Source of the DNA: an uncultured Bacteroidales bacterium
Lineage (GTDB): Bacteria > Bacteroidota > Bacteroidia > Bacteroidales > Paludibacteraceae
Assembly: GCA_937915765.1 (NCBI GenBank)
Contig: CALGHE010000077.1
Location: 1-21,383, forward strand
Direction of reading: 5' to 3'
DNA: 21,383 nucleotides
Part shown: in pieces, positions 1 through 7,961 of the stretch
Layout: the number at the start of each line of letters is the position of its first letter
Position numbering within the stretch: position 1 is the stretch's first letter
The notes under the pieces: model-generated
Seen by the model: only the letters and a program-made list of their open reading frames with translations
Databases searched by the model: none
Told to the model about the DNA's origin: nothing
Translations under genes and position numbers: made by a program

Positions 1-10
1 AGACTCTTTT

Positions 11-55
11 CTGAATCCCGTATTCTAACATTTACACAAAATTATGGATAGTGCC
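11..55 (-). repeat. Left copy of a 45-bp inverted repeat, probable insertion-sequence end
   Basis: Seen in sequence: this stretch is the reverse complement of 21329-21372 with one 1-base indel and two substitutions. Similarity stops sharply at base 11. Read on the minus strand it begins GGCACTATCCATAATTTTG and continues TGTGTAAATG, heading off the left edge. A short imperfect inverted repeat with unrelated sequence inside it is what the left and right ends of one insertion sequence look like. The TGTGTAAA block resembles ends of IS256/mutator-type elements; this is a recollection of the family, not a match I could run. No transposase lies in the window. Confidence 0.6.
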
Positions 56-72
56 GTTTTTTGCCTTATTCC

Positions 73-108
73 CCTCAGCAGGAAGGCACGCGTGCTTTCC
101 TGCTGAGG
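73..108. terminator. 36-bp near-perfect palindrome downstream of the GH5 gene
   Basis: Two 18-base arms (73-90 and 91-108) are complementary except for one G-T pair and meet with no spacer. The palindrome starts about 35 bases after the GH5 stop codon on the minus strand, so a role in ending that transcript is the simplest reading. Neither strand has a proper T run after the stem, so it is not a textbook intrinsic terminator. It could instead be mRNA-stabilising, or part of the debris next to the inverted repeat at 11-55. Confidence 0.5.
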
Positions 109-143
109 AGTCTTTGGCATTGCTCTCCCTCTCTAAAATCCTT

Positions 144-1298
144 TTACTTCTCCAACAAAATCGCCGGCAGGTCGTTTGGCGAGCCGTCTGTGTTCACGAT
201 AGGGAAGTCGCCTTTGTAGCACCAGTGAGCGTTGTTGATGTTATGCTTCTTGAATATTGTTGTAATGTCTTTATACCATTTCATGCGAGTCTCTTTGTCT
301 ATGTATTCAGGGAACACGCCAAATTCGCCGCAATAAACCTGCAGTCCATACTCTTCACCCTTCTTTATGGCAGGGAGAATTTCCTGCTCCATTACATTGA
401 TGTCATAATTCTGATTGCATCTGCGGAAGTACGCCAGAGTGTCAGCCGGCAACGAAGCATAGAAAGAGGTATCTTCAATAGCCAAGCCCGGATACTGAAT
501 CTTACCATCATATTTTTTCTGTACAGTCCAGTGCGCTCTGTAATGAGTGACAAGAATCGGATTGTAATAATGAAAACTCAGTATCAAATTTTTGTCATTT
601 TCCGGCACTTTGAGGTACTGTATGGTTTCGACAGATTGCTGCCAGTTAGACCCTACGATGATGGTTCTTTCAGGCTCCGTCTCTCTGATAGAAGCAATCA
701 GTCTGGCTTCAAGTTCGTTAAGCTCTTCGTGCGACGGAGCTATAGCTTCGTTCAGAAGTTCGTATGCAAGCCTGTCGTTAGGATAATCCTTCAAGAAAGA
801 CTGCAGGTCTTTCCAGATTGCGATAAGCTTCTCTTTCTCTCCTGATTTCTGGAATAGAGTGTTTTCACCCGGACGGGCGTTAAAATGAAACGACCTGATG
901 ATGTGCAGGTCAATGATGATGTTCATATTATTCTCCAGCGTCCAGTCTATCGCATTCTTCATCAATGCGAACGCCTCTTCGTGACGGTTCATGTTTTCGT
1001 CATACATCTGAACCTCGTCAATAGGAAGACGCACATGGTCAAATCCCATAGCCGCAATTGAGTCGAAATCTTTTTTTGTTATCTGATTAGCGCGTTCCTC
1101 GCCCCTTCTATCTGACTGAGAAAGCCAGTGGCTCACGTTGACACCTGTCCCAAGTTTGAATTTAGTGCAAGCAGTTTTTGCAGTGGAGTCCGTTGCCGCA
1201 ACGCTTGCCGGCTGGCTCGTTGTGCTTCCGCCTCCGCAAGATGCAGTAAGCAAAGCCAATCCCAACGACAGGAATAAAGTTCTTATTTTCATTCTCAT
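144..1298 (-). CDS. Glycoside hydrolase family 5 (cellulase-type) lipoprotein
   Basis: A 384-residue secreted beta-glycan hydrolase. The N-terminus is a lipoprotein signal: Met-Arg-Met-Lys, a hydrophobic stretch, then lipobox LTAS before Cys21, so the protein should be lipid-anchored in the periplasm or outer membrane. The acidic signal that sends Bacteroidota lipoproteins to the surface is not evident after Cys21 (GGGSTTS follows). The rest reads as a single GH5 barrel: GVNVSHWL near 52-59, HVRLP near 88-92, the acid/base in LLNE (Glu184), an HYYNP segment near 243-247, the nucleophile in YCGEFG (Glu325), and a late aromatic AHWCYKGDF segment. This arrangement is typical of GH5 endoglucanases, but subfamily and substrate (cellulose, mixed-linkage glucan, xyloglucan) cannot be told by eye. 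No carbohydrate-binding module is present. A second Met at residue 3 is an alternative start. It has its own promoter and no SusC/SusD neighbours in the window. Confidence 0.88.
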   Translation of the reverse strand: MRMKIRTLFLSLGLALLTASCGGGSTTSQPASVAATDSTAKTACTKFKLGTGVNVSHWLSQSDRRGEERANQITKKDFDSIAAMGFDHVRLPIDEVQMYDENMNRHEEAFALMKNAIDWTLENNMNIIIDLHIIRSFHFNARPGENTLFQKSGEKEKLIAIWKDLQSFLKDYPNDRLAYELLNEAIAPSHEELNELEARLIASIRETEPERTIIVGSNWQQSVETIQYLKVPENDKNLILSFHYYNPILVTHYRAHWTVQKKYDGKIQYPGLAIEDTSFYASLPADTLAYFRRCNQNYDINVMEQEILPAIKKGEEYGLQVYCGEFGVFPEYIDKETRMKWYKDITTIFKKHNINNAHWCYKGDFPIVNTDGSPNDLPAILLEK

Positions 1299-1390
1299 AT
1301 CTAAATATTTTTATTTTTTTACTGTCAGATTTAGCAGAAAAGAAAGCTCTTCTGTCCGCTGATTTGTCTGCATGACAGAGCCCTTGAATA

Positions 1391-1398
1391 CAAAGATA
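1391..1398 (-). promoter_or_regulatory. Promoter -7 box for the GH5 gene
   Basis: The minus strand reads TATCTTTG, an exact match to the Bacteroidota -7 consensus TAnnTTTG, about 90 bases before the start codon. A TTTG lies 13 bases upstream, closer than the usual 19-21 for a -33 box, so only the -7 element is convincing. The leader of about 85 nt contains a CTGTCA/TGACAG pair around 1322-1377 that could enclose a weak stem. Confidence 0.55.
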
Positions 1399-1439
1399 GC
1401 AAACTAAACGTCAAAAAAAAGCGATTTGAAAAGTTTTGG

Positions 1440-2201
1440 TCAAATTTTTTCAAGAATATCGTAGGCCTTGTTCAGTTCTGCGGTTTTTTCAGTCGCCATT
1501 CTGCGTCTATGTTCAGACGCTCCTGCAAATTTGTCCGGATGATTTTCCACTATCAGTTTTCTGTACGCCTTTTTAACATCATCCTTAGACGCTCCAGGCT
1601 CCAGTCCCAGAACTTTGTACGCATTAAGTTCGGCAGTAGTGTATCTGGACGAGTTTGATCTGTATGAAGAACTTTGTGAGTTGCGGTATTTGTTGTCGTG
1701 ATTGTATTGGTCTTCTTTAAACTCGTTGTCATTAACATTATCTGCAAAAGTTTGCCAGAACAGGTCTCTGTCTGTAAAACGCAGATTTATGTGCTGCATT
1801 ATCTGAGACAGCAGTTCGGACTGAGTCTTGCCGATTCCGCCATTTGCAGACGCAAGGCGAAAAAGAAGTGATGTTATAGAAATTTTATTGTGATAAGACA
1901 ACGACCTGTTTGCGTACAGGCAAGCCACCTTTACGCTGACGCTCTTTTTTGAAGTGTCTCGCAGGAATAAAAGCACCTTTTGCCCCTGCTCCTGAGAAAA
2001 GTTCTTAGCAAGATATTTCTTTACGATTTCAAGTTCCTTTTTTGAGAATCTGCAATCAGCCATAATTATGACAGAGCACAAACTTGCTATAGCAAAAGCC
2101 TGCGTGTCAAAATTATCCTGCGTGTAACCGTTTTTCGTTTTGTCGCTGTTACGCAGATAAAAGACAACGAAGAAAAATACGAAAATTATAAGTACTTCCA
2201 T
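1440..2201 (-). CDS. Membrane-anchored TerB-like/J-domain protein (DjlA-like layout)
   Basis: A 253-residue protein with one N-terminal membrane helix (about 3-17), an all-helical TerB-like region (about 33-150), a Ser/Asn/Tyr-rich linker (about 160-190) and a C-terminal J domain (about 192-253). The J domain has helix II DDVKKAYRKL, the invariant HPD at 221-223 (NHPDKF) and a closing helix ELNKAYDIL. Helix-TerB-J is the order found in the DnaK co-chaperone DjlA. By family knowledge the HPD loop stimulates the ATPase of DnaK, so a membrane-tethered co-chaperone on the cytoplasmic side is the likely role; clients are unknown. It is the last of four minus-strand genes and lies 195 bases after its upstream neighbour. 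I see no clear TAnnTTTG box in that gap. The segment with GIGKTQSELLSQIM near 123-135 closely resembles one in the 494-residue neighbour. Confidence 0.8.
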   Translation of the reverse strand: MEVLIIFVFFFVVFYLRNSDKTKNGYTQDNFDTQAFAIASLCSVIIMADCRFSKKELEIVKKYLAKNFSQEQGQKVLLFLRDTSKKSVSVKVACLYANRSLSYHNKISITSLLFRLASANGGIGKTQSELLSQIMQHINLRFTDRDLFWQTFADNVNDNEFKEDQYNHDNKYRNSQSSSYRSNSSRYTTAELNAYKVLGLEPGASKDDVKKAYRKLIVENHPDKFAGASEHRRRMATEKTAELNKAYDILEKI

Positions 2202-2396
2202 TTTCAGTTAACCAGCTTAAGGCAAATTCTATAAATTACGTTTGCCATTTCCGTGCCCCGTCGATTCGGACGCTTTTGAATCCATTTATCAGTCTCGCCC
2301 GCATTCGCTCTGTTATGATATAGGCATCGCCACTTCGCAAATATGCGCCCTAATAGCACATCTCAAAACCACATATCAGCCTAAACTATAAACTTC

Positions 2397-3020
2397 CTAT
2401 TTTTCAAAAGACAAAGAAAACTTGTCTATCTTCACCATAGCGATAGAAGAGAACTGCGCGAAATCTGGAAACAAAGCTGGTCTGATCTCTATAGAAATCC
2501 TTTTAGAGAATCTGGCTTCGCCCTCGCCTTTGTACTCAAACAGCATAGGCGTTCCGTCCTCGTCCAGCTGCATGATTGGGAAATTGACCAAGCTTGTGCT
2601 TACCGGAAATCTAAGTCCCCACTCCTCAATCTCAAAAGACAAAATATTACCCTTTTCATTGTAAATGCTTACATGCTCAATATCGTCAGTAATAGATTTT
2701 TGTTCAAAATTTGCAACTTCCGCGTCGCAAGAGAGCTTTTCTTTACAGAAGTCTGCCGCCGCCTGAGTGGACACATACGCTTTGCTGATGACATATCTGC
2801 TTTTGCCATTAGACTCAAACTTGCCCGGGATGAACAGCAGCTGCTTGTACGGTCCCACGCTCGAACTTTCGTAATTGATGTAAACAACAGCGCCCAGTCC
2901 GCCGACATACATATTCTTCAGTTTAGAGTCTAAAAACGTATCGTTCTTAACAAACTCCTCACTGAAATTGTAAATAGATATATAACCTGACCCCTTTGAA
3001 TTGTCTATTATATTGCCCAT
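2397..3020 (-). CDS. Acetoacetate decarboxylase-like fold protein, probably lacking the catalytic lysine
   Basis: A 207-residue soluble protein with no signal peptide or membrane helix. The stretch GGLGAVVYINYESSSVGPYK followed by QLLFIPGKF resembles the central strand region of the acetoacetate decarboxylase (ADC) superfamily, where a tyrosine-containing S.VGPY.EL block is followed by a segment ending in a Schiff-base lysine (roughly NWGIPKELA in homologues). Here the corresponding part reads KEKLSCDAEVANF. In my hand alignment Ala sits where the lysine should be. The fold call is moderate and decarboxylase activity is doubtful; a ligand-binding or structural role is as likely. It lies between two J-domain genes on the same strand and has its own -7 box, so it may be transcribed separately from the gene upstream. 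Confidence 0.55.
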   Translation of the reverse strand: MGNIIDNSKGSGYISIYNFSEEFVKNDTFLDSKLKNMYVGGLGAVVYINYESSSVGPYKQLLFIPGKFESNGKSRYVISKAYVSTQAAADFCKEKLSCDAEVANFEQKSITDDIEHVSIYNEKGNILSFEIEEWGLRFPVSTSLVNFPIMQLDEDGTPMLFEYKGEGEARFSKRISIEIRPALFPDFAQFSSIAMVKIDKFSLSFEK

Positions 3021-3042
3021 AACCGAAATAAATCTTATGGTG

Positions 3043-3050
3043 CAAAATTA
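3043..3050 (-). promoter_or_regulatory. Promoter -7 box for the ADC-like gene
   Basis: The minus strand reads TAATTTTG, matching TAnnTTTG, 22 bases before the start codon of the ADC-like gene. No good -33 TTTG is seen at normal spacing. It suggests a separate transcript for the ADC-like gene and possibly the J-domain gene after it. Confidence 0.45.
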
Positions 3051-3134
3051 ATCAGAAAAAAGTATTATTTCATGATTCTTTGGATAAATTTGTTTGTTTT
3101 TTGTGCTTTTTTCTCAAGACAGTTTTGCAGCCAG

Positions 3135-4679
3135 CTACAAAAGCCTCTGCGGTTCGCTCTCTTTGACGTGCAGTTTGGAGATGTCGGCAAAGGCTCTGTT
3201 CAGTTCCTTCATGCGTTCAGTTGCGGCGTGCCGCTCCTCTTCGGACGCCAGCTCAAACTTGTCCGGATGACAGTCATGCGCCAATTTGCGGTACGCCCTC
3301 CTAACCTCTTCAAAAGATGCGTCAACATTCAGGTGCAGCGTCTTGAAAGCGTCGCTGACACGTTTGGAACAAAACAGATATCCGCTGTCCTCCTTAAGAT
3401 ATTCTCCATAAGTTTCCATTAAAAGTTTCAGATCTTTTTCTGAAAGGAAGCCAGGAGTATAGACGATCTGCCTTATCATCTTCAAAGCTTCTTTCCGTTC
3501 TGTCTCTTCGGATAGCGTGACTAAGTCAAAAAGCAGAGTGGCAATCGCCTTTCTGTCTCGTTGCGAAAAATTTATAGCGGCGGAACGGGACAATTTTTCT
3601 ACGTTGACGCTTTTTCGGCTGCTCCGGCTCCTTTTGCCCTTGCTTTTTAGCTGAGGTTTACAGAAGTCTGGCTCCGACAGGTTCGTCTTGATTGCGCAGA
3701 CCAATTTCCTTGCATCGTCTTCATTCAGTTTTTTCAAGAAGAAATTGGTCAGTATGGCTTCGGACTTTTGAAGCTCCCCTTTATTGTGCTTCAAGACAAG
3801 AGACACTATGTTGACGAACAGCCTTTTCTTCAATGCGGCCTTTCTTATACGGCAAGCATCCCTTTTCTCTTCTCTCCGTTCAGTGGCTTTCCTGAGCAAA
3901 AGGAAAGCCACGAAGGCAATCACAACCGCAATTACAGAGCCAATCGGTCCGCCAATCAGATAGCCCAAAGAGAGAACATTTGCCGCTATTATAAATTTGT
4001 TTTCCCTTATGTTTTCTATATCTGCAGCTATGTAAGGAACAGAAAAAAACATCGCATTCATCCATAAAAAATAAAGCAATGTGTTATTATCCTTGCCAAA
4101 TAACAACAGAATAACTTCACATATGGCGCCTATGGCAACAGCACCTAATGTTAATTTAAAATTCATGGAGGAAAATGTGAAAAGGAACGCTGCTACAGTG
4201 TAACATGCAACAACATTGATAGCGGAGATTAAGCCTTCTTCTTTGAAAAATAATACTGAAAGAGCAATGATTGCAATTGCCGAAAAGTGGTCTGTTTTTC
4301 TGACGTACAGCGATGCTGCCAGCGCAGACAGTGTCAGGTGAAGAACATGGCTATTTGTGGAGTACTGAGAAAAAAAAGGGACTGCCAGCGCCATTGCAAA
4401 TTTGAGACTCTGCAGAGTCCGGCTCTCTTCGTCTGGCTCCTTGCAACGCATGAATTTAAACAAAGCCAGTATGCAAGCCAACACATAAAACACAAAAATC
4501 ATGCTGATATCGCTCGCGGTAAATATGTCTAAGCTTTTTGTTGGAGAGACAATTGCGCACACGGTAAAGGCAACAATGGACATGAACAGAATGTCCCTGC
4601 CGCTTTTATTACGCAAGAGATAACAAGCTGCGAGAGAGACAAGAACCATCAGAAGAATCGAGATAAAATCCATATGCAT
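3135..4679 (-). CDS. Polytopic membrane protein with TerB-like region and C-terminal J domain
   Basis: A 514-residue protein. Residues about 5-265 are strongly hydrophobic, with around eight or nine possible membrane helices. A basic, helical cytoplasmic part follows (about 270-430), including SLVLKHNKGELQKSEAIL and, after a Lys/Arg/Ser-rich insert (about 345-360), a second helical block with RKAIATLLFDLVTLSEETER. The C-terminus is a J domain (about 442-500) with VRRAYRKL and HPD at 471-473. The layout matches its upstream neighbour: membrane part, TerB-like helices, J domain. It starts 43 bases after that gene's stop, so the two are probably co-transcribed. A second Met at residue 3 is an alternative start. 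Likely role, by inference, is to recruit DnaK to the inner membrane. What the membrane part senses or carries is unknown; I do not recognise it as a transporter family. Confidence 0.75.
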   Translation of the reverse strand: MHMDFISILLMVLVSLAACYLLRNKSGRDILFMSIVAFTVCAIVSPTKSLDIFTASDISMIFVFYVLACILALFKFMRCKEPDEESRTLQSLKFAMALAVPFFSQYSTNSHVLHLTLSALAASLYVRKTDHFSAIAIIALSVLFFKEEGLISAINVVACYTVAAFLFTFSSMNFKLTLGAVAIGAICEVILLLFGKDNNTLLYFLWMNAMFFSVPYIAADIENIRENKFIIAANVLSLGYLIGGPIGSVIAVVIAFVAFLLLRKATERREEKRDACRIRKAALKKRLFVNIVSLVLKHNKGELQKSEAILTNFFLKKLNEDDARKLVCAIKTNLSEPDFCKPQLKSKGKRSRSSRKSVNVEKLSRSAAINFSQRDRKAIATLLFDLVTLSEETERKEALKMIRQIVYTPGFLSEKDLKLLMETYGEYLKEDSGYLFCSKRVSDAFKTLHLNVDASFEEVRRAYRKLAHDCHPDKFELASEEERHAATERMKELNRAFADISKLHVKESEPQRLL

Positions 4680-4722
4680 GCTGTTTTGTTAAGAAATTCC
4701 AGATAAAACCAAACGAGGCATT

Positions 4723-6207
4723 CTATCGCTTTGCGTGCTTCTCTATTGTGGCAAACGCTTTGATCAGCTCCCTCATGCGTATGTTGGCTGCTTGGCGCTC
4801 TGCCTCCGGAGCGTTGGCGAATTTGTCGGGGTGATTCTTCATCGCCAGCCTTCTGTAGGTTCTTTTGACTTCGTAAAAGTCGGTGCCAGGCTTGAGTCCG
4901 AGCAAGGCAAACGCCTCCGAAACATTTTGCAGCAGACCGTTTTCCGATGCCTCTCTTTCATGCCGCTTTTGTTCACTCTTCTGCTCTTTCTTCTCCTCTG
5001 CCCCGGCTTCTCCCCACTGAAATCCGACAAAATACTTTTGGTATTTTTTTATCAGTTCGGCCCTTTTCTTCGCAGATATTTTGAAGCTGTTCATTATTTG
5101 GTCGAGCAGTTCCATCTCTGTTTTGCATATATTCTCGTTTTGTGCTGATATATTGAACAGAGCTTCGACAACCGATATTTTGTCTTTGTATGTAAGGCAG
5201 AAGTTTACTTTTTTTAGATTATGCGTTATATTGATGTTCGGGTTTGCAAGACTATTCTCAATCTCCTTAAGTCCATGTTGAAACATCTCTTTTGAGTTGA
5301 TGTTTAGTTGAATAAATAGGTTGTATGTGACATTTCGCGATTTTTCGGTCAGTCCTCCATTGTATTTCATCATCAGTGCCAAGATATTTGGAACAGAGTC
5401 GATTTTGTCTTTCTTGCTTGATGTATTTGAAAGTTGAAATATTACAATAATAAGATATATTGCACCAATGACCAATGTTGTAAATAACATTTCCATATCA
5501 CGTATGCAAGACCAAACTAAACCAGCACCAATGCAAAACATGAGTACATATTGAACAATATTAGCTGCTTTTTTTGAATTGATTAATAACAGAAGGAGTG
5601 CCGTCACGAAGATGAGTGAGCCTTGGCCTAAAAATATGAAAGCAAAGCACGAGGCTAAAACTGATATATATTGCGGAACATATTCATATACAAAGAACCG
5701 AAATGTTTTGTCGTGCAAGGCAGGGTACTTTGAGGCTAACTCCGAGAGAGTTTTCTTGGCCGATATGTACAAGCAGACAAAGCTGATAAACAACGTCGCA
5801 AGTATAAAATCAATAGGTTGTGACAGTATTCTGCTGCATAACACCACACAAAAGAATGAAAAGAGGAGATTCTGTTCTCTCCCTTTTTTTCTAAGCGCAA
5901 TGTACAAAGGCACAGAACAGAGCATCACTGTTGTAGGAGATGCTCCAATAGCTCTAATTATTACAAACACTATTTCGAAACAGGATATGACCAAAATCCC
6001 CAAGCCAAAGGCAAAAATCCCATAAATCAATGTGATAAATGCTAAAAAAAGGCTTCTGTAGATAATCCTTAACCTGTTATATTCTGTTCCACAATGTGCA
6101 CATTTGTTGCTTTTGAGAGAAACTCGCCCTTTGCAGGATGGATTTGAACAATGGAAGATAAAGTCTAATATATGATTAAAATTTTTATATAGCCAATCTA
6201 AACTCAT
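4723..6207 (-). CDS. Zinc-ribbon, polytopic membrane protein with TerB-like region and C-terminal J domain
   Basis: A 494-residue protein, first of the four minus-strand genes. A short zinc-ribbon is visible at the N-terminus (Cys20, Cys25, Cys36, Cys39, in CSNPSCKG and CAHCG). About six to eight membrane helices follow between 50 and 260. Next comes a helical TerB-like region (about 270-395) with LALMMKYNGGLTEKS, ISVVEALFNISAQNENI and TEMELLDQIM. A charged Glu/Lys linker (about 400-422) leads to a J domain (about 430-494) with VKRTYRRL and HPD at 459-461. The TerB-like block resembles the 253-residue neighbour, suggesting common ancestry. By family knowledge the J domain should stimulate DnaK; membrane location and metal binding are inferred from sequence. 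The intergenic space to gltX is divergent and has only imperfect -7 boxes for this gene. Confidence 0.75.
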   Translation of the reverse strand: MSLDWLYKNFNHILDFIFHCSNPSCKGRVSLKSNKCAHCGTEYNRLRIIYRSLFLAFITLIYGIFAFGLGILVISCFEIVFVIIRAIGASPTTVMLCSVPLYIALRKKGREQNLLFSFFCVVLCSRILSQPIDFILATLFISFVCLYISAKKTLSELASKYPALHDKTFRFFVYEYVPQYISVLASCFAFIFLGQGSLIFVTALLLLLINSKKAANIVQYVLMFCIGAGLVWSCIRDMEMLFTTLVIGAIYLIIVIFQLSNTSSKKDKIDSVPNILALMMKYNGGLTEKSRNVTYNLFIQLNINSKEMFQHGLKEIENSLANPNINITHNLKKVNFCLTYKDKISVVEALFNISAQNENICKTEMELLDQIMNSFKISAKKRAELIKKYQKYFVGFQWGEAGAEEKKEQKSEQKRHEREASENGLLQNVSEAFALLGLKPGTDFYEVKRTYRRLAMKNHPDKFANAPEAERQAANIRMRELIKAFATIEKHAKR

Positions 6208-6315
6208 AAAATTGTTTTTAGTGATTATCTTGCGAAATTAACCGAAAACGGTGAAATCGCAAAATAACGTGAAGCGAAAATCTGTCAAACTGCACTTTCT
6301 TTCAATTCTTTGTTG

Positions 6316-6323
6316 TATCTTTG
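6316..6323 (+). promoter_or_regulatory. Promoter -7 box for gltX
   Basis: TATCTTTG is an exact TAnnTTTG match 24 bases before the gltX ATG. A clear -33 TTTG at 19-21 bases upstream is not visible; TTTC occurs at 6296. The implied leader is short, roughly 15-20 nt. Confidence 0.6.
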
Positions 6324-6347
6324 CAGACTGAAATTAATATTAAGATA

Positions 6348-7865
6348 ATGGCAGAAAGAAAAGTAAGAGTGCGCTTTGCACCAAGTCCTACGGGCGCTCT
6401 CCATATTGGAGGGGTGAGGACTGCGTTGTACAACTATTTATTTGCGAAAAAACATGGCGGCGATTTATTGCTGCGTATAGAAGATACTGACTCTCAGCGT
6501 TTTGTTCCGGGAGCGGAAGAATATATCATCGAGTCGTTCAACTGGCTCGGCATAAAGTTTGACGAGGGTGTGGGCATCGGTGGCGACCATGCTCCTTACC
6601 GCCAGAGCGAGCGCAAAGACATCTACAAAAAGTATGTTGACCAGCTTTTGGCAGACGGTCTGGCGTACATTGCGTTCGACACTCCGGAGGAGCTTGAGGC
6701 CAAACGTGCCGCAATTCCTAACTTCCAGTACGACGCGCGCACTCGTATGCAGGGCGTGAACTCCCTTACTTTGTCGGCGGAAGAGGTGCAGAAGAGAATT
6801 GACAATGGCGACAAGTACGTGGTACGCATCAAGATTGAGCCGAACGAAGATGTTGAGGTGCACGACCTAATCCGCGGTAAAGTTGTCATCAACTCTAACA
6901 TCTTGGACGACAAGGTTTTGTACAAGGCTGCAGACCAGCTTCCTACTTATCATCTTGCAAATATTGTGGACGACCATCTGATGGAAATATCGCACGTTAT
7001 CCGCGGTGAGGAGTGGCTGCCTTCTGCTCCGCTGCACGTGCTGCTTTACCGTTATCTTGGTTGGGCTGATACTATGCCGCAGTTCGCGCATCTGCCGCTT
7101 CTGCTCAAGCCGGAAGGCAACGGCAAGCTGAGCAAGCGCGACGGCGACCGCCTTGGTTTCCCGGTTTTCCCGCTTCAGTGGAAAGACCCTAAGACTGGAG
7201 ATGTGTCCAGCGGATACCGTGAGTCTGGCTATTTGCCTGAGGCTGTCGTGAACTTCCTTGCGCTGCTGGGCTGGAACCCGGGCATAGACCGTGAAATATT
7301 CTCTATGCAGGAACTTATAGACCTGTTCTCGCTCGACCGTGTGAGCAAGTCCGGAGCGCGTTTCGACTACGAAAAGGGCAAATGGTTCAACCATGAATAT
7401 ATGATAAGCAAGTCTGACGAAGAGGTTGCTGAGATGTTTATGCCTACCTTGAAAGAAAAGGGCATTGAGTGCCCGTTCGACACTGTTAAATATATAGTGT
7501 CTCTTGTCAAGAGCCGCGTAAACTTCGCTAATGAACTGTGGGATCAGACATCTTTCTTCTTCGAGGCTCCGACGGCTTATGACGAAAAGTCTGTGAAGAA
7601 GCGCTGGAAAGAGAACTCTCCTGAAATGATGCGTCAGCTTATAGAGGTGCTTAAAGGCATTGACGACTTTTCTGCAGAGAATGCAGAGAAAGTAGTTATG
7701 GACTGGATTGCGAAAAACGAATATAACACGGGGCTGGTGATGAACTCGTTCCGCCTTACTGTAGTGGGCGAGGCTAAAGGTCCGCACATGTTCGACATTA
7801 CTGCAATCATAGGCAGAGATGAAACTATAGCTCGTGTGGAAAGAGCTTTGGAAACGCTTAAATAA
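6348..7865 (+). CDS. gltX: Glutamate--tRNA ligase
   Basis: A 505-residue class I aminoacyl-tRNA synthetase that charges tRNA-Glu in the cytoplasm. The catalytic Rossmann fold shows RFAPSPTGALHIGG (the HIGH signature as HIGG) within residues 9-22, then LLLRIEDTD. The second signature appears as KLSKRDG at 260-266 (KMSKS equivalent). The C-terminal anticodon-binding part continues to a normal family length. I chose the ATG at 6348 because the MAERKVRVRFAPSPTG start matches the family and lies just after the -7 box. The reading frame stays open back to a TTG at 6321, but that codon overlaps the promoter. It is a single-gene unit closed by a terminator at 7888-7920. Confidence 0.97.
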   Translation: MAERKVRVRFAPSPTGALHIGGVRTALYNYLFAKKHGGDLLLRIEDTDSQRFVPGAEEYIIESFNWLGIKFDEGVGIGGDHAPYRQSERKDIYKKYVDQLLADGLAYIAFDTPEELEAKRAAIPNFQYDARTRMQGVNSLTLSAEEVQKRIDNGDKYVVRIKIEPNEDVEVHDLIRGKVVINSNILDDKVLYKAADQLPTYHLANIVDDHLMEISHVIRGEEWLPSAPLHVLLYRYLGWADTMPQFAHLPLLLKPEGNGKLSKRDGDRLGFPVFPLQWKDPKTGDVSSGYRESGYLPEAVVNFLALLGWNPGIDREIFSMQELIDLFSLDRVSKSGARFDYEKGKWFNHEYMISKSDEEVAEMFMPTLKEKGIECPFDTVKYIVSLVKSRVNFANELWDQTSFFFEAPTAYDEKSVKKRWKENSPEMMRQLIEVLKGIDDFSAENAEKVVMDWIAKNEYNTGLVMNSFRLTVVGEAKGPHMFDITAIIGRDETIARVERALETLK

Positions 7866-7887
7866 AATTAAATTAACAGATAACAGA

Positions 7888-7920
7888 GCGAAGGGGAGGC
7901 ATTCCCCTTCCGCTTTTTTC
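7888..7920 (+). terminator. Intrinsic terminator after gltX
   Basis: GCGAAGGGGA pairs with TCCCCTTCCGC across a short loop, with one bulged base, and is followed directly by six Ts. It separates gltX from the kdtA gene. Confidence 0.8.
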
Positions 7921-7961
7921 TTTGGACTGCCGCTGTGGCAGACCAATATTTTTTATCAGTG

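Noticed and set aside
2202..2396. Possible tRNA or small RNA in the 195-base gap, prompted by local TCGATTCGG-like sequence
   Set aside because: No cloverleaf, T-loop with matching acceptor stem, or terminator could be drawn; nothing definite is seen in this gap.
6867..7946. A 359-codon open frame on the minus strand across gltX
   Set aside because: It is antisense to a well-conserved gltX, has no recognisable motifs, and long antisense frames are expected where codon use favours C/G at third positions.
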